Positions 24,256 to 36,209 of a stretch of 39,307 bases of DNA are shown here, in pieces (position 1 is the first letter of the stretch; every line of letters starts with the position of its first letter). This DNA comes from Patescibacteria group bacterium (GTDB lineage Bacteria > Patescibacteriota > Minisyncoccia > UBA6257 > Brennerbacteraceae): assembly GCA_040753135.1 (NCBI GenBank), contig JBFMGR010000008.1, positions 1 to 39,307 of the forward strand. Direction: 5' to 3'. Under the pieces are notes generated by a model. That model was not told the DNA's origin, did no database searches, and saw nothing but the letters and a program-made list of their open reading frames with translations. A program made the position numbers and the translations under genes.

Positions 24256-24329
24256 TGGTGGACCTACGGGGAGTCGAACCCCGGACTCATCCATGCCATG
24301 GATGCGTGTTACCACTATACCATAGGCCC
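24256..24329 (-). tRNA. tRNA-Ala (GGC)
   Basis: A 74-nt tRNA. Acceptor GGGCCTA/TAGGTCC contains the G3-U70 pair that identifies tRNA-Ala. The anticodon stem CATCC/GGATG has the loop ATGGCAT (anticodon GGC). The T arm is CGGGG-TTCGACT-CCCCG, with CCA encoded. Its 5' 15 bases overlap the last codons of the ORF at 24315-25001. Confidence 0.95.
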
Positions 24330-25001
24330 GTTGCCAAGAAATTCTTGGTCAATCACCTGAATGCCTGCCATTATATCATTGTAAACTTCAGCTGAAAAGT
24401 ACTCTGTTTTACAAGTGCCTTTGTAGTTGTTTTTTCTTGAAGAGATATTTTTTGTTCTCGGATCTTTTTGGGTTTTGTAAAACTGGGTTTTGGGAATTTT
24501 AGTCAGCCGGCCCCAAAACAGCTCCAGCTTTTTCGCGCTTTGGTCAGCCCGGCAAAAAATTGTCACCCTAAATTTGGTTTTGTCTATCTGATAAGACTGG
24601 TTTAAGAGCTTTAAAAATAAACTAATTATCTTCGGATTAGAACTGCTTAACATCAAGGAGCTGCGCCGGCTCAAACTGCCTTGGGAAAAATAAAGAACTA
24701 TCAAAGCCAGCTTAGCAACCTGATTGTTTCTTAACAGAGCTTTGGAGAATAAGTTGTTTCTAAAAAGCGAGTTTAGATATTCCTGGCGCCTTTTTTTATT
24801 TGCCTCAAGCGCGGCCAACCGGTTCTGGCTGGCAATCTGCTTGATTTTCCGATAATATTCCTTGGGCAAAGCAATGCCTTGGCACCAATAAGATAAAGTG
24901 CTTTTAGGGATTTCTTTTTTGAGTATCTGGCAGATCTCGGTATAAGTTTTGCCTTGGCGCCGCAGCTTAACCACCTGCTTTTTTAGTTCAGCTTGGACCA
25001 T
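24315..25001 (-). CDS. HTH protein with LAGLIDADG-like C-terminal domain
   Basis: The N-terminal resolvase/HTH-like helices (LRRQGKTYTEICQILKKEIPKSTLSYWC, residues ~13-40) are followed by a basic linker. The C-terminal half recalls a CPR-enriched homing-endonuclease-fold family: LALIVLYFSQGSLSRRSSLMLSSSNPKIISLFLKLL, then FWGRLTKIPKTQFYKT. In the relatives I recall, the first motif reads LYxGEGS, but here it is LYFSQGS, losing the acidic residue, so nuclease activity is doubtful. The stop codon lies within the tRNA-Ala gene transcribed in the same direction (15-bp overlap). Assignment is by pattern memory only. Confidence 0.55.
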   Translation of the reverse strand: MVQAELKKQVVKLRRQGKTYTEICQILKKEIPKSTLSYWCQGIALPKEYYRKIKQIASQNRLAALEANKKRRQEYLNSLFRNNLFSKALLRNNQVAKLALIVLYFSQGSLSRRSSLMLSSSNPKIISLFLKLLNQSYQIDKTKFRVTIFCRADQSAKKLELFWGRLTKIPKTQFYKTQKDPRTKNISSRKNNYKGTCKTEYFSAEVYNDIMAGIQVIDQEFLGNGPMV

Positions 25002-25074
25002 TTAATTTTATTGTAATCTTGAAGTTGTCAATGTTCAAGTTGTCAGTTCAGTTAAAAAATAAGCGGTTTTAAGC

Positions 25075-25080
25075 TATAAT
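25075..25080 (+). promoter_or_regulatory. -10 box of tRNA-Arg
   Basis: TATAAT ends 8 bp before the mature tRNA 5' end at 25088. The -35 region (TTAAAA at 25052-25057) is weak. Confidence 0.5.
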
Positions 25081-25087
25081 AAACTTG

Positions 25088-25159
25088 CCCCCCGTAGTTT
25101 AATGGATAAAACAGGTCCGTCCTAAGGACAAGCTGGGAGTTCGATTCTTCCCGGGGGGA
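25088..25159 (+). tRNA. tRNA-Arg (CCT)
   Basis: A 72-nt tRNA. Acceptor CCCCCCG pairs with CGGGGGG and A is the discriminator. U8-A9 is followed by a D arm with AATGGATA, the anticodon loop is GTCCTAA (anticodon CCT) and the T arm is GGGAG-TTCGATT-CTTCC. CCA is not encoded (CTA follows). It is the only tRNA on the plus strand here. Confidence 0.92.
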
Positions 25160-25305
25160 CTATGTTAATTAAATCTCCAATTCCCAATTTCTAATTTCCA
25201 AATAAATTCAAAATTACTGAAATTCAAAAAATATTTTTAAATTTTAGATTCTAAATTAATCTTGGGGCAGTAAAAAACGGCTCTGCGAGCCGCCTGAATT
25301 TTATT

Positions 25306-25965
25306 CTACCGCTTTAAAAGTTTTTTCGCTTTGGGATGTTTTGAGACAATTTTAAAAATATTCTCTGAAACTTTTTCCGGTTTTTGTTCACCATCAACAA
25401 TATAAATATGTTTGGGAAATTTTTTTGCCAGCCATTGATAAGTCTGCCAAACTTGCTTTTTTTGCTTTTCTTTTTCAAAAAGCTGGAGCTCAAATCTTTC
25501 TTGGCTGATTCTTTTAAAACATTCCTTGGGAGAAACTTTTAACAAAATCGTAATATCCGGCAGAAAACAATATCGGTGCAGGCCTAACAGCCAATTTTTG
25601 TCAACATTAATAGAACCAAAGGCAACTGTTGACCATAAATACCGGTCAGAGATTAAAATGCTGCTATTTTTTAAGATTGGCGCAATTTCTCTGTCTAAAT
25701 GATGTATCCGGTCAGCAACAAAAAGCAACTGAAGGCCTGCTGGAGACAATTGGTGAATCCCGGTTAGCGCTCCTCTGATTAAGCCGCCAATAATATTATC
25801 AGTTGGTTCTTTAGTGATAAAAACTTTTTTAACGGATTTTTTAAACAGCTCTCTTAGCAAATTAGCTTGGGTGGTTGCTCCGGAACCATCTAAACCCTCG
25901 ATGTCAATAAACAACCCGGGATAGGGGTTGGACTTTAAAAGAATCTCTGCTTTTTTCTTTGCCAT
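25306..25965 (-). CDS. tmk: Thymidylate kinase-like protein
   Basis: P-loop nucleoside monophosphate kinase, expected to phosphorylate dTMP. The N-terminal FIDIEGLDGSGATTQANLL is the P-loop (about residues 19-37), EPTD follows at about 54, and the TMP-kinase signature SDRYLWSTVAF lies near 106-116. The P-loop Lys (GSGKTT in most members) is Ala here, which should weaken ATP binding unless another residue stands in. The C-terminal third is Lys-rich. It has 219 aa. It stands alone between tRNA-Arg and rplK on the minus strand. Confidence 0.82.
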   Translation of the reverse strand: MAKKKAEILLKSNPYPGLFIDIEGLDGSGATTQANLLRELFKKSVKKVFITKEPTDNIIGGLIRGALTGIHQLSPAGLQLLFVADRIHHLDREIAPILKNSSILISDRYLWSTVAFGSINVDKNWLLGLHRYCFLPDITILLKVSPKECFKRISQERFELQLFEKEKQKKQVWQTYQWLAKKFPKHIYIVDGEQKPEKVSENIFKIVSKHPKAKKLLKR

Positions 25966-26033
25966 TTTGCCTCAATTGCTTCAATTATTCGATAGAACAG
26001 CCTGTCAAATGACCGGGTTAATTTTTGAGATTT

Positions 26034-26061
26034 TCCGCCAGAGGCGGATTCGCCTTTGGCG
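26034..26061. repeat. Twin-hairpin palindromic repeat, copy C
   Basis: CCGCC-aga-GGCGG ATTCGCC-ttt-GGCGA, in the spacer between tmk and rplK. It is the same architecture as 2431-2466 and 4301-4328, with one compensated change (ATCCGCC...GGCGG to ATTCGCC...GGCGA), which fits selection for pairing. Confidence 0.75.
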
Positions 26062-26073
26062 AAGATTTTTGAT

Positions 26074-26496
26074 TTAATCTATAATCTCAATTCCCATGCT
26101 TCTGGCAGTGCCGGCAATGATTTTTTTTGCTTGGTCCAGATCTCTGGCATTCAAGTCTTCCATTTTTTTCTCGGCAATTTCGGCCAACTGCTTTTGGCTG
26201 ATTTTGCCAACTTTTTTCTTGTTCGGCACGCCCGAACCCTTTTCCGCGCCAACTGCTTTTCTTAACAGATCCGAAGCCGGCGGAGTTTTCATAATAAAAT
26301 CAAAGCTCCGGTCTTCATAGATTGTAATCACCACCGGGACAATCTCATTGCCACGATCTTGGGTGGCGGCATTGAATTTATTGACAAAATCGCCAATATT
26401 AACCCCGTGCTGGCCCAGAGCCGGACCCAAAGGCGGCGCCGGCGTCGCTTTGCCGGCCGGAATCTGAAGTTTAAGTTTTGTTTTAACCTGCTTCAT
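26074..26496 (-). CDS. rplK: 50S ribosomal protein L11
   Basis: Large-subunit stalk-base protein that binds the GTPase-associated region of 23S rRNA. The N-terminal domain ([36 protein letters not shown]) and C-terminal RNA-binding domain ([19 protein letters not shown], then [22 protein letters not shown]) are both intact at 140 aa. The usual order secE-nusG-rplK is kept, but an IVS-like gene separates it from nusG. No rplA follows; tmk lies downstream. Confidence 0.97.
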   Translation of the reverse strand: MKQVKTKLKLQIPAGKATPAPPLGPALGQHGVNIGDFVNKFNAATQDRGNEIVPVVITIYEDRSFDFIMKTPPASDLLRKAVGAEKGSGVPNKKKVGKISQKQLAEIAEKKMEDLNARDLDQAKKIIAGTARSMGIEIID

Positions 26497-26525
26497 AGAT
26501 TTATTCAGTGATTAGTTATCTGTAA

Positions 26526-26894
26526 TCAGTTATCTGTTTTCGATAAATACTTTATATAACCATAAATTCTTTTCATCAGCACAGTATACTGTTCGACTAT
26601 TATAGCAATTTCTTCTTTCTTGACAAAGCCCTTTTCCCAACAGCAACTCAAATTTCCTTTTGTTTCTTCGGCTTCAGCTATGGCAATATTTCTAAGGATA
26701 TGTGTTTTATTTTTTATGCTCCGCTTTGAGTATGCTTCAGCTATATTATTAGCGACTGCCGATGACGATCTTCTCAGTTGATCAACGCTTCTATATTTTT
26801 CATCTTTGGGAAATCCTTGTGTTATTTTATAAACTTCTATTTCTAGATTCTTTGCTAATTGATAAATCTCTAAATTTTCTAATCCTATAGGCAT
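26526..26894 (-). CDS. Four-helix-bundle protein of the 23S rRNA IVS family
   Basis: About 122 aa, starting at the ATG 26892-26894 (an upstream in-frame GTG is less likely). The pattern LEIYQLAKNLEIEVYKITQGFPKDEKY, LRRSSSAVANNIAEAY, and a C-terminal MKRIYGYIKYL is that of the S23/IVP family, named from intervening sequences in 23S rRNA genes. It probably forms a pentamer of four-helix bundles; its biochemical role is unknown. Here it sits inside the nusG-rplK operon, not in an rRNA gene, flanked by simple ACTGATT-type repeats. Confidence 0.85.
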   Translation of the reverse strand: MPIGLENLEIYQLAKNLEIEVYKITQGFPKDEKYRSVDQLRRSSSAVANNIAEAYSKRSIKNKTHILRNIAIAEAEETKGNLSCCWEKGFVKKEEIAIIVEQYTVLMKRIYGYIKYLSKTDN

Positions 26895-26903
26895 TATTAC
26901 CAC

Positions 26904-26969
26904 TTACTGATCACTGATCACTAATTACTAATTACTGATTACTGATTACTGATTACTAATTACTAATCA
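26904..26969. repeat. Tandem 7-8-bp simple repeats upstream of the IVS-like gene
   Basis: A run of ACTGATC, ACTAATT, ACTGATT-type units between nusG and the IVS-like gene. Related words (TGATTAGTTATC, TAATCAGTTATC) lie on the other side of that gene at 26508-26537. Units are contiguous without unique spacers, so this is not CRISPR. Confidence 0.7.
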
Positions 26970-27512
26970 CAGCTTCTTAATTTGTAAAAAATCCAGCTCG
27001 ACCGGAGTTTCCCGGCCAAACATAGAGACCATCACCTTAACCTTGCCTTTTTCTTTATCTACCTCGCTTAATTTGCCTTCTTGGTCTTTAAACGGGCCAT
27101 CAACAACCCTGACTAGGTCTCCGGGTTCGGCATCCATAACAAACTCTGGTTCGCCGGCTTCAATCTGCTTCAAGATATTGTCCATCTCGGCTTTATCAAC
27201 CGGGATCGGGGTAATGCCCGAACCAACAAAGCCGGTTACCTGGGGCGTGTTTCTAACCACATACCAAGAATCGTCGGTGACAATCATTTCCACAAACACA
27301 TAGCCGGGGTAAAGCTTTTCCTCAACAATGTTTTTTTTGCCCGCCTTGATTTTGACCTTTTCAACCTTTGGCACCAAAACATTAAAAATCTTGTCCCCCA
27401 TATTAAAAGAAGCGATTCTCTGCTCCAGGTTTCTGGCCACGGCGTCTTCATAGCCGGAATAGGTATGAATCACATACCAGTTTTTTTCTTGGGGAAGCTG
27501 CTGTTTCGCCAT
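26967..27512 (-). CDS. nusG: Transcription termination/antitermination factor NusG
   Basis: RNA polymerase-binding factor. The NGN domain starts NWYVIHTYSGYEDAVARNLEQRI and includes KLYPGYVFVEM and VRNTPQVTGFVG. The KOW domain follows at residues ~128-180 (PGDLVRVVDGPFKDQEGKLSEVDKEKGKVKVMVSMFGRETPVELDFLQIKKL). It is full length (181 aa). It lies downstream of secE as in nearly all bacteria. Confidence 0.97.
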   Translation of the reverse strand: MAKQQLPQEKNWYVIHTYSGYEDAVARNLEQRIASFNMGDKIFNVLVPKVEKVKIKAGKKNIVEEKLYPGYVFVEMIVTDDSWYVVRNTPQVTGFVGSGITPIPVDKAEMDNILKQIEAGEPEFVMDAEPGDLVRVVDGPFKDQEGKLSEVDKEKGKVKVMVSMFGRETPVELDFLQIKKL

Positions 27513-27628
27513 AATGACTACTAATTTACTAATCTATACAAATATACTAATTCCTATTGACTGATAAAAATTTCTGATTCGTATATTCGTTTATTTGCGA
27601 GGATTCGTTATTCGTTGAGTTGGTTAAC

Positions 27629-27823
27629 TTATCTTATAATAATCTGTTCAACTAATTGAAGGAAGCCGAAATCAAACAAGCCAAGAAAAGCGGCAACAAT
27701 TCCGGAAAAGATAATAATAATAATCACATACCTGATAGTTTCTTGCTTGGTTGGCCAGGAAACTTTTTTAATCTCGGTTCTGGTTTCCTGAAGATAATTT
27801 TTAATTGAGTGAAAAAATCTCAT
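27629..27823 (-). CDS. secE: Preprotein translocase subunit SecE
   Basis: A 64-aa single-span form. The amphipathic helix with TRTEIKKVSWPTKQETIRYV (the conserved KVxWP motif) precedes one transmembrane helix (IIIIIFSGIVAAFLGLFDFGFLQLV). It clamps SecY in the membrane. First gene of secE-nusG-(IVS-like)-rplK. Confidence 0.95.
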   Translation of the reverse strand: MRFFHSIKNYLQETRTEIKKVSWPTKQETIRYVIIIIIFSGIVAAFLGLFDFGFLQLVEQIIIR

Positions 27824-27900
27824 ATTCTTTTAATTATAATCATTATTTCCCAAAATTTGTATATTTGTAATTATTCGTACTTTCGTAATCTTGGGGTTTA

Positions 27901-27920
27901 TAAAAAGGCCTCACGGCCTT
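27901..27920 (-). terminator. Small hairpin with T run upstream of secE
   Basis: AAGGCC (27905-27910) pairs with GGCCTT (27915-27920). On the minus strand the stem is followed by TTTTTAT, so it can end transcripts arriving from the ppa side before secE. Confidence 0.5.
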
Positions 27921-27966
27921 ATTAAAAATATACCAAAAATCTAACTATTGTCAAATGATACTTTAA

Positions 27967-28140
27967 CCAAAAAGGGGTGACCAACTAAAAATTCCAGAAA
28001 ATGCCAAGATCTGGGAAGAATCCCCAAACCCCAAGGAGACTAAGCAACTCTACTTAGGTAGAACCACCGGGGTCATAAAAGTTAAGGATCTTGGCAGAAT
28101 AGGGTGGAATCACGTTATCGAAGTTACTGTGGACCTATAA
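27967..28140 (+). CDS. Small ORF without a canonical start codon
   Basis: An open frame on the plus strand between a TAA (27964-27966) and its own TAA (28138-28140). From codon 27985 it would read (M)KIPENAKIWEESPNPKETKQ, ending in GWNHVIEVTVDL, about 51 aa of ordinary soluble composition. AAGGGG (27972-27977) lies 7 nt before the CTA at 27985, the expected place for a start codon, and a strong terminator follows 2 bp after the stop. No ATG, GTG or TTG is in frame; ATT (27991-27993) is the only near-cognate codon close by. It is either a non-canonical start or a gene dead by start-codon loss. No family recognised. Confidence 0.45.
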   Translation, partial: PKRGDQLKIPENAKIWEESPNPKETKQLYLGRTTGVIKVKDLGRIGWNHVIEVTVDL

Positions 28141-28142
28141 CC

Positions 28143-28171
28143 AAAACCCCTGACATTAAGTCAGGGGTTTT
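28143..28171. terminator. Strong, probably bidirectional terminator
   Basis: AAAACCCCTGAC (28143-28154), loop ATTAA, GTCAGGGGTTTT (28160-28171): a perfect 12-bp stem ending in T on both strands. It sits between the small plus-strand ORF and the end of ppa (28198), so it can serve both. Confidence 0.8.
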
Positions 28172-28197
28172 ATTCATAATTCATAATTCCTTATTCC

Positions 28198-28743
28198 CTA
28201 TTTAATCTTATGGTTTTCCTGATACCTTTTCATTGAGGCCAAAATCTCTTTTTGGGCTGAATCAGAGTTTTCCCAATCCTTAACCTCAACTTTTTTGCCT
28301 TGAAGCTCTTTGTAAACTTTAAAGTAGTGCTTAATCTCTTCCAATAAATGGGGGTTGAGCTCCTTCACTTCGTTCAAAGTTCTGATTTTTTGCCAGCGAG
28401 GATTATGTTCTTGAACAGCTAAAACTTTGTGGTCCCAACGTCCCGAATCAATCATATTTAACAAGCCAATCGGCCGGGCTTCAACCAAACAGCCGGGCAC
28501 AACCGGTTCACTGCCCAAAACCAAAATATCCAAAGGATCGCCGTCTTGAGATAAAGTCTGGGGGATAAAACCATAATCAATCGGGCAGAAAACCGAAGAA
28601 TACAAAGCCCGGTCTAAACGCAGCACCCCGAGCTTTTTATCCAGCTCATACTTGTTATTGCTGCCGCGAGGAATCTCAATCAAAGCATTAACTATTTCGG
28701 GCGCTTTTTCTCCAGCAGTGATTTTTTCAAAATCCTGAAACAT
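28198..28743 (-). CDS. ppa: Inorganic pyrophosphatase (soluble, family I)
   Basis: Hydrolyses pyrophosphate and so pulls biosynthetic reactions forward. Motifs: ALIEIPRGSNNKYELDK (substrate-binding Glu, Lys, Glu), CPIDYGFIPQT, the metal-binding DGDPLDILV (about residues 66-74), MIDSGRWDHKVLAV (Asp, Asp and Lys kept, though the usual DE is DS) and HYFKVYKELQGK (Tyr-Lys pair). 181 aa, normal length. It follows gyrB by 98 bp on the same strand. Confidence 0.95.
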   Translation of the reverse strand: MFQDFEKITAGEKAPEIVNALIEIPRGSNNKYELDKKLGVLRLDRALYSSVFCPIDYGFIPQTLSQDGDPLDILVLGSEPVVPGCLVEARPIGLLNMIDSGRWDHKVLAVQEHNPRWQKIRTLNEVKELNPHLLEEIKHYFKVYKELQGKKVEVKDWENSDSAQKEILASMKRYQENHKIK

Positions 28744-28841
28744 GTTAAAAATTTATATTGGCTGGTTATAATATCAAAGATGTTTTTCAAAATCAATCTC
28801 TGATCAGTTGTTTGTTATTAGTTAGTGATTGTCAGCCAACA

Positions 28842-34642
<5,801 letters not shown>

Positions 34643-34681
34643 AATAGATGATTAAAGAGTTTTAATTTATAAAGAATTTCT

Positions 34682-34719
34682 CATTCGGATGCGCCTATTT
34701 GTTAAGGCCATTCGGATAC
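34682..34719. repeat. Dispersed repeat abutting the pheS stop codon
   Basis: The plus strand has GGATGCGCCTATTTGTTAAGG-CCATTCGGATAC, a relative of the units at 9064-9162. As behind pilC, it begins at the base after the stop codon. GCCT/AGGC can pair as a small hairpin. Confidence 0.6.
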
Positions 34720-35745
34720 TCAAAATTGGTTTAAAAATCTCAGGTCTGCGGAGTGCATCAGCCGAATGTCATTAATTCCATATCTCATCATTGCCAATCG
34801 GTCCAGACCAATATTAATATAAAAACCCTGCCATTTATCCGGATCAATCTTGCCGGCGCGCAAAACATTCGGATGGGGCAAGCCGCCAGGCATCATCTCT
34901 ACCCAACCGTCCCATTTACAAACTGAACAGCCTTTGCCTTTACAATTAAGGCATTTCATATCAATCTCAAAGCCGGGCTCAACAAACGGGAAAAAACCCG
35001 GCCGCATTCTTATCTCAACCTGCTTGCCAAAAACCCGCTCTAAAATCGTTTCCACCAGAATCTTGCCGCCGGCTAAAGAAATATCTTGATTTACAATCAG
35101 GGCTTCGTACTGGTAAAAACAGCGCTCGTGCCCGGCATCAGTGGCTTCGTTTCGAAAAGCCCGGCCCGGATAAACAAACCGAAACGGCGGTCGGTGAGTT
35201 TGCATATACCGAACGCTTAAACCGGTTAAATGCGGCCTTAAACAGAGTTTTTTCAATCCCTTTTCCTGAATTGCCTGTTTTAGCCAATAAGTATCCATTG
35301 ATTCTCGGGCCGGATGATCAGGGGGAAAATTCATATAGTCAAACTCATAACCTTCGCTGGAAATCTCCGGGCCCTGATAAATCTCAAAGCCTAAAAACTT
35401 AAACGCGTCATTAAGTTCATTTTTTACTTGAGTAACCGGATGGAGCCTGCCAATTTCCGGTTTGATTCCGGGCAAACTAAGATCAAACTGAAGTTTTGAG
35501 CTTAATCCTTGGTTAAAGACAAGTGATTTCTCTAAATATTGTCTTTCCAGCTCTTTTTTTAACTGATTTGCTTTTGGCCCCAAAATCTTTCTCTGTTTTA
35601 AGGGTCTGTTAGCCAAACTTCGCAAAAACAAAGATAACTCGGATTTTCTGCTTAAAAATTTAACCTTCCAAGACTGCAAACTATTTTGGTCTTTGATTTT
35701 ATCCAGCTCTCTTTCTGCTTGCTTTTTAAGGTTGTCTAAGTTCAT
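34720..35745 (-). CDS. pheS: Phenylalanyl-tRNA synthetase alpha subunit
   Basis: Catalytic subunit. The N-terminal coiled coil (LKKQAERELDKI..., residues 1-85) binds tRNA. Class II motifs: motif 1 region HPVTQVKNELNDAFKFLGFEIYQGPEISSEGYEFDYMNFPPDHPARESMDTYW, motif 2 FVYPGRAFRNEATDAGHERCFYQYEAL, and motif 3 GFYINIGLDRLAMMRYGINDIRLMHSADLRFLNQF. A zinc-type CxxC...CxxC loop (CLNCKGKGCSVC) is inserted before motif 3, as in a number of bacterial PheS. 341 aa. It is preceded by the attenuator at 35817-35947 and followed by pheT after 77 bp. Confidence 0.96.
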   Translation of the reverse strand: MNLDNLKKQAERELDKIKDQNSLQSWKVKFLSRKSELSLFLRSLANRPLKQRKILGPKANQLKKELERQYLEKSLVFNQGLSSKLQFDLSLPGIKPEIGRLHPVTQVKNELNDAFKFLGFEIYQGPEISSEGYEFDYMNFPPDHPARESMDTYWLKQAIQEKGLKKLCLRPHLTGLSVRYMQTHRPPFRFVYPGRAFRNEATDAGHERCFYQYEALIVNQDISLAGGKILVETILERVFGKQVEIRMRPGFFPFVEPGFEIDMKCLNCKGKGCSVCKWDGWVEMMPGGLPHPNVLRAGKIDPDKWQGFYINIGLDRLAMMRYGINDIRLMHSADLRFLNQF

Positions 35746-35816
35746 TATTAAGTTTCTTAAAATTGCTTATTTATTTTGCAGCTCCTGATTCTTATTTTAA
35801 CATTAAAACAGCAATT

Positions 35817-35844
35817 AAAAAAGCGCCTGAACAGGCGCTTTTTT
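35817..35844 (-). terminator. Attenuator terminator of pheST
   Basis: On the minus strand AAAAAAGCGCCTG, loop TT, CAGGCGCTTTTTT: a 13-bp stem with GC core and six T. It lies 72 bp before the pheS ATG. Its left arm and loop (CGCCTGTTC, 35829-35837) can instead pair with GAACAGGCG (35856-35864), which is mutually exclusive with the terminator. Confidence 0.88.
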
Positions 35845-35855
35845 AAAAATAAACT

Positions 35856-35872
35856 CGCCTGTTCAATAACAG
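35856..35872 (-). promoter_or_regulatory. Pause hairpin (1:2) and antiterminator arm
   Basis: CTGTT (minus strand, 35872-35868) pairs with AACAG (35863-35859) around the loop ATTG, forming hairpin 1:2, which contains the leader stop codon. Segment 35856-35864 (GAACAGGCG) is region 2 and can form a perfect 9-bp helix with the terminator arm at 35829-35837. A ribosome stalled at Phe codon 10 (35878-35880) would cover region 1 and leave region 2 free. Confidence 0.75.
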
Positions 35873-35907
35873 TTTGAAAAATTAAAGCTAAAGAAAAATA
35901 AGCTCAT
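35863..35907 (-). CDS. Phe-rich attenuation leader peptide (pheST leader)
   Basis: ATG at 35905-35907 to TGA at 35863-35865 encodes MSLFFFSFNFSNCY, 14 aa with Phe at 4, 5, 6, 8 and 10. It begins only about six bases after the predicted transcription start and ends inside hairpin 1:2. Its position between a consensus promoter and a terminator/antiterminator pair upstream of a phenylalanyl-tRNA synthetase operon matches a ribosome-mediated attenuator, as known for E. coli pheM-pheST (leader [14 protein letters not shown]). No strong Shine-Dalgarno is seen, which fits near-leaderless initiation. It should sense charged tRNA-Phe: stalling favours read-through into pheST-gyrB. Confidence 0.85.
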   Translation of the reverse strand: MSLFFFSFNFSNCY

Positions 35908-35919
35908 CTTATTAATTTA

Positions 35920-35947
35920 ATTATAAAGCCAGACTAAAAATTGTCAA
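35920..35947 (-). promoter_or_regulatory. Consensus promoter of the pheST operon
   Basis: The minus strand has TTGACA (35942-35947), a 16-bp spacer and TATAAT (35920-35925), both boxes perfect consensus. The +1 is expected near 35913, six bases before the leader-peptide ATG. Confidence 0.85.
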
Positions 35948-35948
35948 C

Positions 35949-36129
35949 TCGGATTGTATTGGATTTGTCGAAGAGTTATGGAGACGGGATTTGACTATAG
36001 ATAATTCGCCTGGCGGCGAATTATCGCGGTTCGGCCTCACGACGTTCGCCTTACTGCGCCAACTCGCGCTTCGCCCCGGCTTCTAAAGCCTAACAAAACA
36101 AATAAATTTGCTTTGTCACTTTTAAGATG
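35949..36129. other. Spacer with GC-rich stretch and a 10-bp hairpin
   Basis: No convincing gene. ATAATTCGCC (36001-36010) pairs with GGCGAATTAT (36015-36024) around TGGC. It is followed by a GC-rich stretch (36025-36090) unlike its AT-rich neighbours. On the minus strand this lies just behind the tRNA-Met, so the hairpin may mark the tRNA transcript's end, though no T run follows. A long minus-strand open frame across this region runs through the tRNA and is not credible. Confidence 0.5.
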
Positions 36130-36201
36130 TTGCGGGGGCAGGATTTGAACCTGCAATCTCCTGGTTATGAGCCAGGCGAGATACCATTTCTCTACCCCGC
36201 T
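36130..36201 (-). tRNA. tRNA-Met (CAT), probably initiator
   Basis: A 72-nt tRNA with loop CTCATAA (anticodon CAT). With U8-A9 fixed, the acceptor is AGCGGGG against CCCCGCA, leaving an A1-A72 mismatch; an unpaired 1-72 position is the mark of bacterial initiators (usually C1-A72). GGTATCTCG and TTCAAATCCTGCCCCCGCAA also resemble initiators. The anticodon stem is CCTGG/CCAGG, with two of the three usual G-C pairs. CCA is not encoded. Confidence 0.78.
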
Positions 36202-36209
36202 GTTTGAAA

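Noticed and set aside
26904-26969. CRISPR-like array
   Set aside because: The units are 7-8 bp and contiguous, with no unique spacers and no cas genes; it is a simple tandem repeat.
35817-35844. Plain bidirectional terminator unrelated to pheS
   Set aside because: The exact 9-bp alternative pairing, the Phe-rich leader ORF and the consensus promoter make the attenuator reading much stronger.
35749-35948. T-box riboswitch for pheST
   Set aside because: No T-box sequence or specifier-loop structure is present and the leader is too short.
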